A program made the position numbers and the translations under genes. Positions 42,476 to 51,260 of a stretch of 64,000 nucleotides of DNA are shown here, one piece after another; the stretch's first letter is position 1; every line of letters begins with the position of its first letter. Source of the DNA: Streptomyces sp. NBC_00704 (GTDB lineage Bacteria > Actinomycetota > Actinomycetes > Streptomycetales > Streptomycetaceae); assembly GCF_036226605.1 (NCBI RefSeq), contig NZ_CP109000.1:5390501-5454500 (forward strand). Direction: 5' to 3'. The notes beneath the pieces are model-generated. The model saw only the letters and a program-made list of their open reading frames with translations, was not told the DNA's origin and did not search any database.

Positions 42476-43422
42476 ACGCCCTGCAACTCCATGAAGGAGA
42501 ACGGGTTCTCCGAGCCGTACACCGGGGCGAAGCCGAGCCGGGTCAGACGCTGGTCGGCGACGCACTCCAGGTACTGCCGCATGGAGTCGGTGTTCATGCC
42601 GGGCAGGCCCTCGCCGCACAGATCGCGCGCGAACTGCAGCTCGGCCTCGACGGCCTCCCGGAGCATGTCGACGACCTGCTCCTGGAGCCGGTCGTCGAAC
42701 AGCTCCGGCTCCTCCTTGCGCACGGTGTCGACCACCTCGAAGGCGAAGCTCATGTGCATCGTCTCGTCGCGGAAGACCCAGTTGGTGCCGGTCGCCAGGC
42801 CGTGCAGCAGACCGCGGCTGCGGAACCAGTAGACGTACGCGAAGGCCCCGTAGAAGAACAGGCCCTCGATGCACGCGGCGAAGCAGATCAGGTTGAGCAG
42901 GAAGCGGCGGCGGTCGGCCTGGGACTCCAGCCGCTCCAGCTTCTCGACCTCGTTGATCCACTTGAAGCAGAACCCGGCCTTCTCGCGGATGGACGGGATG
43001 TTCTCCACCGCGTCGAAGGCGGCCGCCCGGTCCTGCGGATCGGGCAGGTAGGTGTCCAGCAGCGTCAGATAGAACTGGACGTGCACGGCCTCCTCGAACA
43101 GCTGCCTGGACAGGTACAGGCGCGCCTCGGGGGAGTTGATGTGCTTGTACAGCGTCAGCACGAGGTTGTTCGCCACGATCGAGTCGCCCGTCGCGAAGAA
43201 CGCGACCAGCCGGCCGATCATGTGCTGCTCGCCCTCGGACAGCTTCGCGAGGTCCGCGACGTCCGAGTGGAGGTCGACCTCCTCGACGGTCCAGGTGTTC
43301 TTGATGGCGTCCCGGTAGCGCTCGTAGAAGTCGGGGTAGCGCATCGGGCGCAGCGTCAGCTCGAAGCCCGGGTCGAGCAGGTTCTTCTCGGTCTTCGCGG
43401 TCGTCTCGGGTGCGGTGGACAT
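42388..43422 (-). CDS. nrdB: Ribonucleotide reductase class Ia, beta subunit
   Basis: The 344-residue protein has diiron ligands visible in FEEAVHVQFY (Glu and His, with the radical Tyr four residues later), ACIEGLFFYG and FRDETMHMSF. The C-terminal acidic tail ending VDLDEDF is the usual docking peptide for the alpha subunit. ATG 43422 overlaps the nrdA stop (TGATG); GTG 43425 is an alternative. It is the second gene of the B12-controlled operon. Confidence 0.95.
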   Translation of the reverse strand: MSTAPETTAKTEKNLLDPGFELTLRPMRYPDFYERYRDAIKNTWTVEEVDLHSDVADLAKLSEGEQHMIGRLVAFFATGDSIVANNLVLTLYKHINSPEARLYLSRQLFEEAVHVQFYLTLLDTYLPDPQDRAAAFDAVENIPSIREKAGFCFKWINEVEKLERLESQADRRRFLLNLICFAACIEGLFFYGAFAYVYWFRSRGLLHGLATGTNWVFRDETMHMSFAFEVVDTVRKEEPELFDDRLQEQVVDMLREAVEAELQFARDLCGEGLPGMNTDSMRQYLECVADQRLTRLGFAPVYGSENPFSFMELQGVQELTNFFERRPSAYQVAVEGTVDLDEDF

Positions 43423-45806
43423 CACTGGCAGGCCTCGCAGGACTCGGGGTTCTCAAGGGAGCAGGCGACGGCGTCGGGGTCGGCCGCCTGCTGCACGGGG
43501 ACGGCCGCCTCCGGCTGCGCCTGGGCCCGGGCCGCGCGCGCGATGCGGGTCGCCGGGCGCGAGCGCAGGTAGTACGTCGTCTTCAGGCCCGACTTCCAGG
43601 CGTACGCGTACATCGAGGACAGCTTGCCGATGGTCGGCGTCTCCAGGAACAGGTTCAGGGACTGGGCCTGGTCCAGGAACGGGGTGCGGGCGGCGGCCAT
43701 GTCGATCAGGCCGCGCTGCGGGATCTCCCACGCCGTGCGGTACAGGTCGCGCACCTCGGCCGGGATCCACGCGAAGCCCTGCACCGAGCCGTTCGCCTCG
43801 CGCAGCGCCTCCCGGGTGCGCGCGTCCCACACGCCCAGCTCCTTGAGCTCCCGCACCAGGTACGAGTTGACCTGGAGGAACTCGCCGGACAGCGTCTCGC
43901 GCTTGAACAGGTTGGACACCTGCGGCTCGATGCACTCGTAGACGCCCGCGATGGAGGCGATGGTGGCGGTGGGCGCGATGGCGAGCAGCAGCGAGTTGCG
44001 CATGCCGGTGGCGGCGATCCGCTCGCGCAGCGCCGCCCAGCGCTCGGGCCAGGCGAAGTCGACGCCATAGTGGTCGGGGTGCAGCACGCCCCTGGCGGTC
44101 CGGGTCTTCTCCCAGGCGGGAAGGGGGCCGTTGCGCTCGGCCAGTTCGGCGGAGGCCTCGTAGGCGGCGAGCATCACGCGCTCGGCGATACGGGTGGACA
44201 GGGCCCTGGCCTCGGGCGAGTCGAAGGGCAGCCGCAGCTTGAAGAAGACGTCCTGGAGGCCCATCGCGCCCAGGCCGACCGGCCGCCAGCGCGCGTTGGA
44301 GCGGCCCGCCTGCTCGGTCGGGTAGAAGTTGATGTCGACGACGCGGTCGAGGAAGGTGACGGCGGTGCGGACGGTCTCGTCCAGCCGCTCCCAGTCGATG
44401 TCGCCGGCCGCCGTGTCGACGAACGCGCCGAGGTTCACCGAGCCCAGGTTGCACACGGCCGTCTCGCCGTCGTCGGTGACCTCCAGGATCTCCGTGCAGA
44501 GGTTGGAGGAGTGCACGACGTGGCCCGGCTCGGCCGTCTGGTTGGCGGTGCGGTTGGCCGCGTCCTTGAAGGTCATCCAGCCGTTGCCGGTCTGCGCCAG
44601 GGTGCGCATCATCCGGCCGTACAGGTCACGGGCCGGGATGGTCTTCTTCGCCAGGCCGTCCGCCTCGGCCTTGCGGTAGGCCGCGTCGAACTCCTCGCCC
44701 CACAGGTCGACCAGCTCGGGCACGTCGGCCGGGGAGAACAGCGACCACGGCTGGTCGGCGTTGACCCGGCGCATGAACTCGTCCGGGATCCAGTGCGCGA
44801 GGTTCAGGTTGTGCGTGCGGCGGGCGTCCTCACCCGTGTTGTCCCGCAGCTCCAGGAACTCCTCGATGTCGGAGTGCCAGGTCTCCAGGTAGACGGCGGC
44901 CGCGCCCTTGCGCCGGCCGCCCTGGTTCACCGCGGCGACGGAGGCGTCCAGCGTCTTCAGGAACGGCACGATGCCGTTGGAGTGCCCGTTGGTGCCCCGG
45001 ATCAGCGAACCGCGGCTGCGGATGCGGGAGTACGACAGCCCGATGCCCCCGGCGTGCTTCGACAGCCGGGCCACCTGGTGGTAGCGGTCGTAGATGGAGT
45101 CCAGCTCGTCCAGCGGGGAGTCGAGGAGGTAGCAGGACGACATCTGGGGGTGGCGGGTGCCGGAGTTGAAGAGCGTGGGGGAGGACGGCAGGTAGTCCAG
45201 CCGGCTCATCAGCCGGTAGAGCGCGGCGACTTCGTCCAGGGCGCGGGCGCTGTCGTCCTCGGCCAGACCGGCGGCGACGCGCAGCAGGAAGTGCTGGGGC
45301 GTCTCGACGACCTTGCGGGTGAGGGGGTGCCGCAGCAGGTAGCGGCTGTGCAGGGTGCGCAGTCCGAAGTAACCGAAGCGGTCGTCGGCCGCGGTGTCGA
45401 TCAGCGCGTCGAGGCGGGCCGCGTGGACGCGCACGAACGCGGCGGTGCGGTCGGCGATCAGGCCCTCGCGGTGGCCGACGGCGACCGACTCGGTGAACGA
45501 CGTGACGCCCTGGGAGGCGGCCTCCGCGGCGATGCCGATCGTCAGCAGCCGGGCGGCCAGCTTCGAGTACGCGGGGTCCTCGGAGATCAGGCCGGCGGCC
45601 GCCTCCGTGGCCAGCTCGCGCAGCTCCGCGGTGATCTCGGCGGCGCCCCGGGCGGACCGGCCGCGCAGGGCCGCGGCGGCGACCCGGCCGGGGTCGGCGT
45701 CGGGCAGATCGGCGGTCAGCTCGGTCAGGGTGCGCAGCAACGCGGTCCCGGGACCGTCGGTCTTCAGCTCGGTGACTGAGGCCGGTTCGGCGGGCGCGAT
45801 GGTCAC
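43422..45806 (-). CDS. nrdA: Ribonucleotide reductase class Ia, alpha subunit
   Basis: The 794-residue alpha subunit starts at GTG 45806. The active-site cysteines and NxCxE motif are present: SSCYLLDS, VHSSNLCTEILE and AVCNLGSVNLG. SLFSPADVPELVD and the C-terminal redox pair CEACQ are also seen. The first 90 residues replace the typical ATP-cone and should be checked for allosteric capacity. A cobalamin riboswitch lies in the 5' leader, so expression is expected when B12, needed by the class II enzyme, is scarce. The stop overlaps nrdB. Confidence 0.95.
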   Translation of the reverse strand: MTIAPAEPASVTELKTDGPGTALLRTLTELTADLPDADPGRVAAAALRGRSARGAAEITAELRELATEAAAGLISEDPAYSKLAARLLTIGIAAEAASQGVTSFTESVAVGHREGLIADRTAAFVRVHAARLDALIDTAADDRFGYFGLRTLHSRYLLRHPLTRKVVETPQHFLLRVAAGLAEDDSARALDEVAALYRLMSRLDYLPSSPTLFNSGTRHPQMSSCYLLDSPLDELDSIYDRYHQVARLSKHAGGIGLSYSRIRSRGSLIRGTNGHSNGIVPFLKTLDASVAAVNQGGRRKGAAAVYLETWHSDIEEFLELRDNTGEDARRTHNLNLAHWIPDEFMRRVNADQPWSLFSPADVPELVDLWGEEFDAAYRKAEADGLAKKTIPARDLYGRMMRTLAQTGNGWMTFKDAANRTANQTAEPGHVVHSSNLCTEILEVTDDGETAVCNLGSVNLGAFVDTAAGDIDWERLDETVRTAVTFLDRVVDINFYPTEQAGRSNARWRPVGLGAMGLQDVFFKLRLPFDSPEARALSTRIAERVMLAAYEASAELAERNGPLPAWEKTRTARGVLHPDHYGVDFAWPERWAALRERIAATGMRNSLLLAIAPTATIASIAGVYECIEPQVSNLFKRETLSGEFLQVNSYLVRELKELGVWDARTREALREANGSVQGFAWIPAEVRDLYRTAWEIPQRGLIDMAAARTPFLDQAQSLNLFLETPTIGKLSSMYAYAWKSGLKTTYYLRSRPATRIARAARAQAQPEAAVPVQQAADPDAVACSLENPESCEACQ

Positions 45807-45940
45807 GTGGGGCTCTCCCTCGCTCGGCAGGGGGCCTTGCGCAGGGCAGGGGGCAGCACACGAGCGCGCGGGGGCGTCGCGTCCACCGGTCCACTCCGCG
45901 AGACCCGGACGTCAGGGGCCCGGACCGGACGGCCGGGCAC

Positions 45941-46053
45941 GCTGTCGGCAGGATCTCGGACTGAACAGGCGTGCGCATACGGGTATGGATGCACGCGAGT
46001 ACACCGTTGCGGGACAGTTCCGGATTCGCACCGGATTCCCCTGCGGCGACAGC
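45941..46053 (-). promoter_or_regulatory. Cobalamin (B12) riboswitch in the nrdA leader
   Basis: On the minus strand the B12 box AGTCCGAGATCCTGCCGACA lies at 45962-45943. It closes against an upstream arm by GCTGTCG/CGACAGC (46053-46047 with 45947-45941). Between them is the conserved core GGAATCCGGTGCGAATCCGG. It is a compact version, as described for Streptomyces nrdABS. The following 130 bases before nrdA hold a G/C hairpin (GCCCGG/CCGGGC near 45923-45938) that could be the expression platform. The rest of the 310-base gap shows no gene. Confidence 0.88.
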
Positions 46054-46117
46054 GAGCATGAGCATACATCTTGTGCTCGTCCGTCACGCCACCCCCAGAT
46101 GTTGTGTCGAGGTGGTT

Positions 46118-46624
46118 TCAGAGCGTCAACTGATAGGTGAGCAGAGTGAGGTCGTCCAGGTCCGGCACGGGATTCCAGTCCCGCTCGGGTGTGCGGACGA
46201 AGCCGAGACGTTCGTAGATCCGGTGCGCGGTGCGCATGGCGCGCTGACTCGACAGGACGACGGCCGTGCAGCCCGGCGTGGCCCGCGCCCGGTCGAGACA
46301 GGCCCGCACGAGCGCCTCCCCGGCTCCCCGGCCGCGCGCCGCGTGCGCGACCGCGAGCGCCCGGATCTCGGCCTCGCCGGGCCGCGCGATGTCGGCGACC
46401 GGACCGGGACCGGCCACGAAGGTGACGCCCCCGAGGAGCCGGTCGCCGTCCACGGCCACCAGGACCTCGGCGGCGGCCGCCCGCGCGGCGACGTCCTTCA
46501 GCACGGGCAGGTACGGGTCCTCCTCGCCGTAGTCGAGGAGAGCGTCCCGGAGGTAGGCCTGAGCGGTGATGTCGCCGAGGGGGGCGTACTCGGCGGGCAG
46601 CGCCTTCCTGATCCGTATGTCCAT
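46118..46624 (-). CDS. GNAT-family N-acetyltransferase
   Basis: The 168-residue GNAT fold has the acetyl-CoA loop as AVAHAARGRGAGEALVRACL (R/QxxGxG/A form) and the terminal VLSSQRAMRTAHRIYERLGFVRTP. The substrate is unknown. ATG 46624 is used. It lies just upstream of the nrdA riboswitch on the same strand and is not obviously co-regulated with it. Confidence 0.87.
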   Translation of the reverse strand: MDIRIRKALPAEYAPLGDITAQAYLRDALLDYGEEDPYLPVLKDVAARAAAAEVLVAVDGDRLLGGVTFVAGPGPVADIARPGEAEIRALAVAHAARGRGAGEALVRACLDRARATPGCTAVVLSSQRAMRTAHRIYERLGFVRTPERDWNPVPDLDDLTLLTYQLTL

Positions 46625-46651
46625 GCGGCGCAGTGTGCCGCAGACGCACGC

Positions 46652-46685
46652 GGGCGGGCCGCCGGATTTCTCCGGCGGCCCGCCC
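46652..46685. terminator. Terminator hairpin between GNAT and symporter genes
   Basis: A 15-bp perfect stem (46652-46666 with 46671-46685) closes with the loop TTTC. It ends transcripts of the symporter operon before the GNAT gene. Confidence 0.8.
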
Positions 46686-46730
46686 GTGCCGAACACGCGG
46701 CCACGCGGCCCGTGAGGGCCCTCGGCGTGG

Positions 46731-48356
46731 CTAGTGCGAGGCGCCCGCGGTGGCCGGCGGCAGTTCGACCTGCACGCCCGGGTCGCCCGCGTCCGCCGCG
46801 TAGTCCTCCGGCTTCGTCTCGTCGATCCCGTCGGGGGCCTTGGCCGCCTTCAGGACGAACGTCAGGACGACCGCGACGACGACGTTGAGGACGAACGCCG
46901 TCAGGCCGATGTAGCCGATCTCCCCGATGCCCGGGATCTCCTTGGAGGAGCCGCCGAAGTGCTTCTGCGTGGGGGAGGCGACCCCGTACGCGGCGAAGGT
47001 GCCGTAGACCATGCCGACGGCCCAGCCGGCGAGCAGCGCCCAGCGGTGGAACCAGCGGGTGAACAGGCCGCCGACCAGGGCCGGGAAGGTCTGCAGGATC
47101 CAGATCCCGCCCAGCAGCTGGAAGTTGATGGCGACCGTCTTGTCCATGGTGAGGACGAAGACCAGCGCGCCCACCTTCACCAGCAGCGAGACCAGCTTGG
47201 AGACCTTGGTCTCCTGGGCCGGCGTCGCGTCCGGCCTGATGAAGTCCTTGTAGATGTTGCGGGTGAAGAGGTTCGCGGCCGCGATCGACATGATGGCGGC
47301 CGGCACCAGCGCGCCGATGCCGATGGCCGCGAACGCCACACCGGCGAACCAGGACGGGAACATGTCCTCGAACAGCTGCGGGATCGCCAGCTGCCCGTTG
47401 GTGACCTTGACGCCGGCCGCGATCGCCATGAAGCCCAGCAGGGCGAGCAGGCCCAGCATCAGCGAGTACAGCGGCAGGATCGTGGTGTTGCGGCGGATCA
47501 CCTCACGGCTGCGCGAGGACAGCGTCGCGGTGATGGAGTGCGGGTACATGAACAGCGCCAGGGCCGAGCCCAGCGCGAGCGTCGCGTAGGTCCACTGGCC
47601 CGGGTCCGCCGGGGCGAGCGCGCCGCGCGGCTTGCCCGTCGCCGGGTTGGTCTGGCTGAACGCCTCGCCGGCCTTGGCGAAGATGTCGTCGAACCCGCCG
47701 AGCTTGACCGGGATGTAGATGATCGCCACCGCGATGACGATGTAGATCAGGGTGTCCTTCACGAACGCGATCAGCGCGGGGGCCCGCAGACCCGAGGAGT
47801 ACGTGTAGGCCGCCAGCACGCCGAAGGCGATGAGCAGCGGCAGGTCCTTCACGAACCAGTTGGTGTTCTCGCCGCCGCCGACGCCCATCACGTCGAGCAC
47901 GGCCTGGATGCCGACGAGCTGGAGCGCGATGTACGGCATCGTCGCCAGGATGCCGGTGACGGCGACCGCCAGCGACAGGCCCTTCGAGCCGAAGCGGCCG
48001 CGCACGAAGTCCGAGGTCGTCACATAGCCGTGCTTGTGGGACACCGACCACAGGCGGGGCAGGAACGTGAAGATCAGCGGGTAGACGAGGATCGTGTAGG
48101 GCACCGCGAAGAAGCCCGCCGCGCCCGCCGCGTAGATCGCCGCGGGCACCGCGACGAAGGTGTACGCCGTGTAGAGGTCCCCGCCGAGCAGGAACCAGGT
48201 CACCCAGGTGCCGAACGACCGTCCGCCCAGGCCCCATTCGTCGAGGCTGTCGCTTTCGGCCTTGCGCCAGCGGGCGGCCAGGAAGCCCATGACCGTGACG
48301 GCCAGGAAGAAGAAGATGAAGACGGCGAGCGCGACGCCGTTCACGCCGTCCTTCAC
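46731..48356 (-). CDS. Sodium:solute symporter (SSS family, monocarboxylate type)
   Basis: The 541-residue protein has about 13 membrane helices and SSS signatures such as GGRSFGTWVTWFLLGGDLYTAYTFVAVP and IGIGALVPAAIMSIAAANLFTRN. It is close in pattern to MctP-type permeases for acetate, pyruvate or lactate. It starts at GTG 48356, overlapping the stop of the DUF3311 gene (GTGA); that two-gene pair recurs with SSS permeases. The exact substrate cannot be inferred. Confidence 0.9.
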   Translation of the reverse strand: MKDGVNGVALAVFIFFFLAVTVMGFLAARWRKAESDSLDEWGLGGRSFGTWVTWFLLGGDLYTAYTFVAVPAAIYAAGAAGFFAVPYTILVYPLIFTFLPRLWSVSHKHGYVTTSDFVRGRFGSKGLSLAVAVTGILATMPYIALQLVGIQAVLDVMGVGGGENTNWFVKDLPLLIAFGVLAAYTYSSGLRAPALIAFVKDTLIYIVIAVAIIYIPVKLGGFDDIFAKAGEAFSQTNPATGKPRGALAPADPGQWTYATLALGSALALFMYPHSITATLSSRSREVIRRNTTILPLYSLMLGLLALLGFMAIAAGVKVTNGQLAIPQLFEDMFPSWFAGVAFAAIGIGALVPAAIMSIAAANLFTRNIYKDFIRPDATPAQETKVSKLVSLLVKVGALVFVLTMDKTVAINFQLLGGIWILQTFPALVGGLFTRWFHRWALLAGWAVGMVYGTFAAYGVASPTQKHFGGSSKEIPGIGEIGYIGLTAFVLNVVVAVVLTFVLKAAKAPDGIDETKPEDYAADAGDPGVQVELPPATAGASH

Positions 48357-48667
48357 TCCGACGCACCGCCCTTCGGAGAGGAGGAGCCGGCCTGCCCGGA
48401 GGCGCCGGCGGAGGCCGGGGCGGCGGCCGCGCGGCCCCGCTGGTCACGCTGCCACAGCTTGTACGCCGTCACGGTCAGCGCGGCGGACAGGGGCACCCAC
48501 AGCATCTGGTACCAGTAGAAGAACGGGATCCCGATGAACGCCGGGTCCACCTTTGCGTACGAACCCACCCACAGCATCGCCGCGAAGGGCGCGAGCAGAC
48601 AGAGGGCGATGACGACGCGCACAGGCGTCACCACCGGCCCCCTGGTCACTTCCGGGGTCTCTGACAT
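48353..48667 (-). CDS. DUF3311 small membrane protein (symporter partner)
   Basis: The 104-residue protein has two membrane helices (VVIALCLLAPFAAMLWVG and FFYWYQMLWVPLSAALTVTAY). These are characteristic of DUF3311 proteins that precede SSS permease genes and may be accessory subunits. The tail is Ala/Ser/Gly-rich. Its translation is coupled to the permease. Confidence 0.88.
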   Translation of the reverse strand: MSETPEVTRGPVVTPVRVVIALCLLAPFAAMLWVGSYAKVDPAFIGIPFFYWYQMLWVPLSAALTVTAYKLWQRDQRGRAAAAPASAGASGQAGSSSPKGGASE

Positions 48668-48767
48668 CGGCGGCTCCGTCCCCTCATCCGATCGCCTTGA
48701 TCACAGGTGTAATGCGCAGGCAATGTAAGTGACGGATAAGCCCAGCGGAAGGCCCTCCACAGACCCT

Positions 48768-49532
48768 CTACTCGGCGGGTCTTTTCAGCCGGGCCACGAA
48801 CTTGTACCGGTCGCCCCGGTACACCGACCGCACCCACTCCACCGGCAGGCCCTTGCGGTCCAGTGAATGCCGGGACAGCATCAGCATGGGCAGGCCCACG
48901 TCGGTGCCGAGCAGACCGGCCTCACGGGGCGTGGCCAGCGAGGTCTCGATGGTCTCCTCGGCCTCGGCGAGACGGATGTCGTAGACCTCGGCCAGGGCGG
49001 TGTAGAGCGAGGTGTACTTGGCCAGCGACCGGCGCAGGGCCGGGAAGCGCTTCGCCGACAGATGGGTCGTCTCGATCGCCATGGGCTCGCCGTTGGCCAT
49101 GCGCAGCCGCTCGATGCGCAGCACCCGGCCGCCGGCCGTGATGTCGAGCAGCGCGGCGAGACGGTCGTCGGCGGTGATGTAGCCGACGTCCAGCAGCTGC
49201 GAGGTCGGTTCGAGGCCCTGGGCGCGCATGTCCTCGGTGTACGAGGTGAGTTGCAGCGCCTGAGAGACCTTCGGCTTGGCGACGAAGGTGCCCTTGCCCT
49301 GGATGCGCTCCAGCCGCCCCTCGACGACGAGTTCCTGGAGGGCCTGGCGGACGGTGGTGCGCGAGGTGTCGAACTCGGCGGCCAGGGTGCGCTCCGGCGG
49401 GACGGGCGTGCCGGGCGACTGTGTCTCGGTCATGTCGAGCAGATGCTTCTTGAGACGGTAGTACTTGGGCACACGCGCGGTACGGACGGTCGCCCCACCC
49501 TCGTTCTCCGCACTGCTGACGTCGGTGCTCAT
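48768..49532 (-). CDS. dasR: DasR, GntR-family global regulator of GlcNAc metabolism
   Basis: The 254-residue protein is the length of known DasR. The N-terminal winged helix (PPERTLAAEFDTSRTTVRQALQELVVEGRL) is followed by a UTRA effector domain (LLDVGYITADDRLAALL through VEWVRSVYRGDRYKF). DasR represses chitin and GlcNAc uptake genes and antibiotic pathways and is released by GlcN-6-P or GlcNAc-6-P. The gene is divergent from dasA and has its own operator about 130 bases upstream, over the -35 region. ATG 49532 is the only suitable start. Confidence 0.95.
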   Translation of the reverse strand: MSTDVSSAENEGGATVRTARVPKYYRLKKHLLDMTETQSPGTPVPPERTLAAEFDTSRTTVRQALQELVVEGRLERIQGKGTFVAKPKVSQALQLTSYTEDMRAQGLEPTSQLLDVGYITADDRLAALLDITAGGRVLRIERLRMANGEPMAIETTHLSAKRFPALRRSLAKYTSLYTALAEVYDIRLAEAEETIETSLATPREAGLLGTDVGLPMLMLSRHSLDRKGLPVEWVRSVYRGDRYKFVARLKRPAE

Positions 49533-49640
49533 GGCCTGCCTTCCCGGCTGCGGGTGCGGAAACGGCCGACACACCGTCGGCCGCGGCTCACATCGTGGCA
49601 CGGACGCGGCGGCGCGCGCGCCATCGTTCCGTGATCCCTC

Positions 49641-49676
49641 TGTATACCGTCGCAATCTTTGCTGGTCTAGTCCACC
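49641..49676 (-). promoter_or_regulatory. dasR promoter with overlapping DasR operator (dre)
   Basis: The operator core TGGTCTAGTCCA (49663-49674) closely matches the dre consensus TGGTCTAGACCA. On the minus strand TATACA (49646-49641) is a good -10; the -35 position, 17 bases upstream, falls within the operator. Autorepression is therefore expected. A further half-site TGGTCTACC begins at 49685. Confidence 0.8.
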
Positions 49677-49795
49677 AGGGCAAATGGTCTACCGGACGGA
49701 CCCCCTCCGCAGTCCAGGTTTTCGAGGGCTTCTTACTTAAAGGTTCCTGCATATGTAGGTCCCATAACGGCTGGTCGGAGGCGGTTCGGCCACCC

Positions 49796-49846
49796 TTGAC
49801 AGGCTTATGGGCCTGAGCCAAGCTCTGCGCACTGGTCTACACCATT
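49796..49846 (+). promoter_or_regulatory. dasA promoter and DasR operator (dre)
   Basis: TTGACA (49796-49801), 17 bases, CAAGCT (49819-49824) gives a start near 49831. The operator ACTGGTCTACACCATT occupies 49831-49846, so DasR would block the initiation site. A second half-site TTGGTCCAG follows at once. The remainder of the 373-base dasR-dasA gap contains no gene. Confidence 0.85.
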
Positions 49847-49905
49847 GGTCCAGATCGAGGTCCCGGCCCGTGGGCGGGGGGTGTGGCATCCCTGAGGAGG
49901 ATGGC

Positions 49906-51186
49906 GTGAAGCGCAAGCTGATAGCCGCGATCGGTATCGCGGGCATGATGGTCTCCATCGCGGCGTGCGGGGACGACAGTGGCAGCGGGGACTCGAAGGG
50001 CACGGACGCCAAGGAGCTGACCGTCTGGCTCACCGTCGACGCGCAGAACAACTGGCCCGAGCTGGTCAAGGCCGCCGACGCCGCCGTGCAGAAGAAGCAC
50101 CCCGGCGTCAAGATCAACCACGAGTACTACGGCTGGCCGGACAAGAACGCCAAGCTCGACGCGGTCCTCGCCACCGACAAGGCCCCCGACGTCGTCGAGA
50201 TGGGCAACACCGAGATGCTCGGTTACATGGTCAAGGGCGCGTTCGCCCCCCTGGACACCGCCAAGTTCGACAACTCCGCCGCCTGGCTCGACGGCCTCAA
50301 GGCCTCGGTCACCTACGACGGCAAGACCTACGGCGTGCCGTACTACGCCGGCGGCCGCGTGGGCAACTGGCGCAAGGACGTCTTCGCCGCGGCCGGCGTG
50401 AAGTCCGCGCCCAAGACGTACGCGGAGCTGACCGCCGCCCTGGACAAGGTCCAGCGGAAGGAGGGCGGCAAGTTCTCCGCCTGGTACCAGCCCACCCGCG
50501 ACTGGTACGCGGCCATGTCCTTCGTCTACGACGCCGGCGGCTCCATCGCCAAGGAGGAGGGCGGCCAGTGGAAGGCCAACCTCTCCTCGCCCGAGTCGCT
50601 CAAGGGCCTGGGCGAGTTCAAGACGGTCGTCGACAGGTACATGCACGGCGACAAGACCAAAGACGAGTCCGACCGCTACATCGTCTACGGCCAGGGCAAG
50701 TCCGGCATGATCTTCGGCGCGGCCTGGGAGGGCGCGACCTCCGCCGACCCGAAGAACGACAAGACGGGCAAGCTCAAGGACAACCTCGAGAACTTCGTGA
50801 TGCCCGGCCCGTCCGGCAAGAACCTCCCCGTCTTCCTGGGCGGTTCCGACCTCGCCGTCCCGGTCAAGTCCCACGCGCAGGCCCTCGCCGCCGAGTGGAT
50901 CAACGCCTTCACCGGCCCCGCCGGCCAGAAGGGCCTGATGGGCAAGGGCAACCTGCCCAACAACAAGACCGACCTCGCGACCCTCAAGAACGACCCCGCG
51001 ACGGTCGTGCCCGCCACCGCGGCCGAGTCCAACTGGTTCGTCCCCATGGCCCCCGGCTGGGGCCAGGTCGAGAAGGCCCAGGTCCTGCAGACCATGCTGC
51101 AGAGCATCGGCACCGGCAAGAAGTCGGTCGAGGCCGCCGCCAAGGACGCCGACGCCGCGATCGACAAGGTCATCAACAACAAGTGA
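49906..51186 (+). CDS. dasA: DasA, chitobiose/N-acetylglucosamine-binding lipoprotein
   Basis: The 426-residue extracellular solute-binding protein has a lipoprotein signal with lipobox SIAAC (Cys21). The mature protein is a family 1 SBP (APDVVEMGNTEMLGYMVKGAF; aromatic-rich ligand region with ACAW-type Trp residues). In Streptomyces DasA binds (GlcNAc)2 and oligomers for the DasBC permease. GTG 49906 follows GAGGAGG. It has a DasR operator at its transcription start, and a strong hairpin separates it from dasB. Confidence 0.94.
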   Translation: MKRKLIAAIGIAGMMVSIAACGDDSGSGDSKGTDAKELTVWLTVDAQNNWPELVKAADAAVQKKHPGVKINHEYYGWPDKNAKLDAVLATDKAPDVVEMGNTEMLGYMVKGAFAPLDTAKFDNSAAWLDGLKASVTYDGKTYGVPYYAGGRVGNWRKDVFAAAGVKSAPKTYAELTAALDKVQRKEGGKFSAWYQPTRDWYAAMSFVYDAGGSIAKEEGGQWKANLSSPESLKGLGEFKTVVDRYMHGDKTKDESDRYIVYGQGKSGMIFGAAWEGATSADPKNDKTGKLKDNLENFVMPGPSGKNLPVFLGGSDLAVPVKSHAQALAAEWINAFTGPAGQKGLMGKGNLPNNKTDLATLKNDPATVVPATAAESNWFVPMAPGWGQVEKAQVLQTMLQSIGTGKKSVEAAAKDADAAIDKVINNK

Positions 51187-51193
51187 CCTGAGG

Positions 51194-51222
51194 GCAGGGC
51201 CCTGCCACGAGCAGGGCCCTGC
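51194..51222 (+). terminator. Hairpin between dasA and dasB
   Basis: GCAGGGCCCTGC occurs twice (51194-51205 and 51211-51222), separated by five bases. It forms a 12-bp perfect stem without U-tract, and each arm is itself palindromic. It may cause partial termination or protect the dasA mRNA 3' end, giving more binding protein than permease. Confidence 0.7.
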
Positions 51223-51260
51223 TCCCCGTACGACCCGAGGGACCGCTGAGGAGCGCGCGG

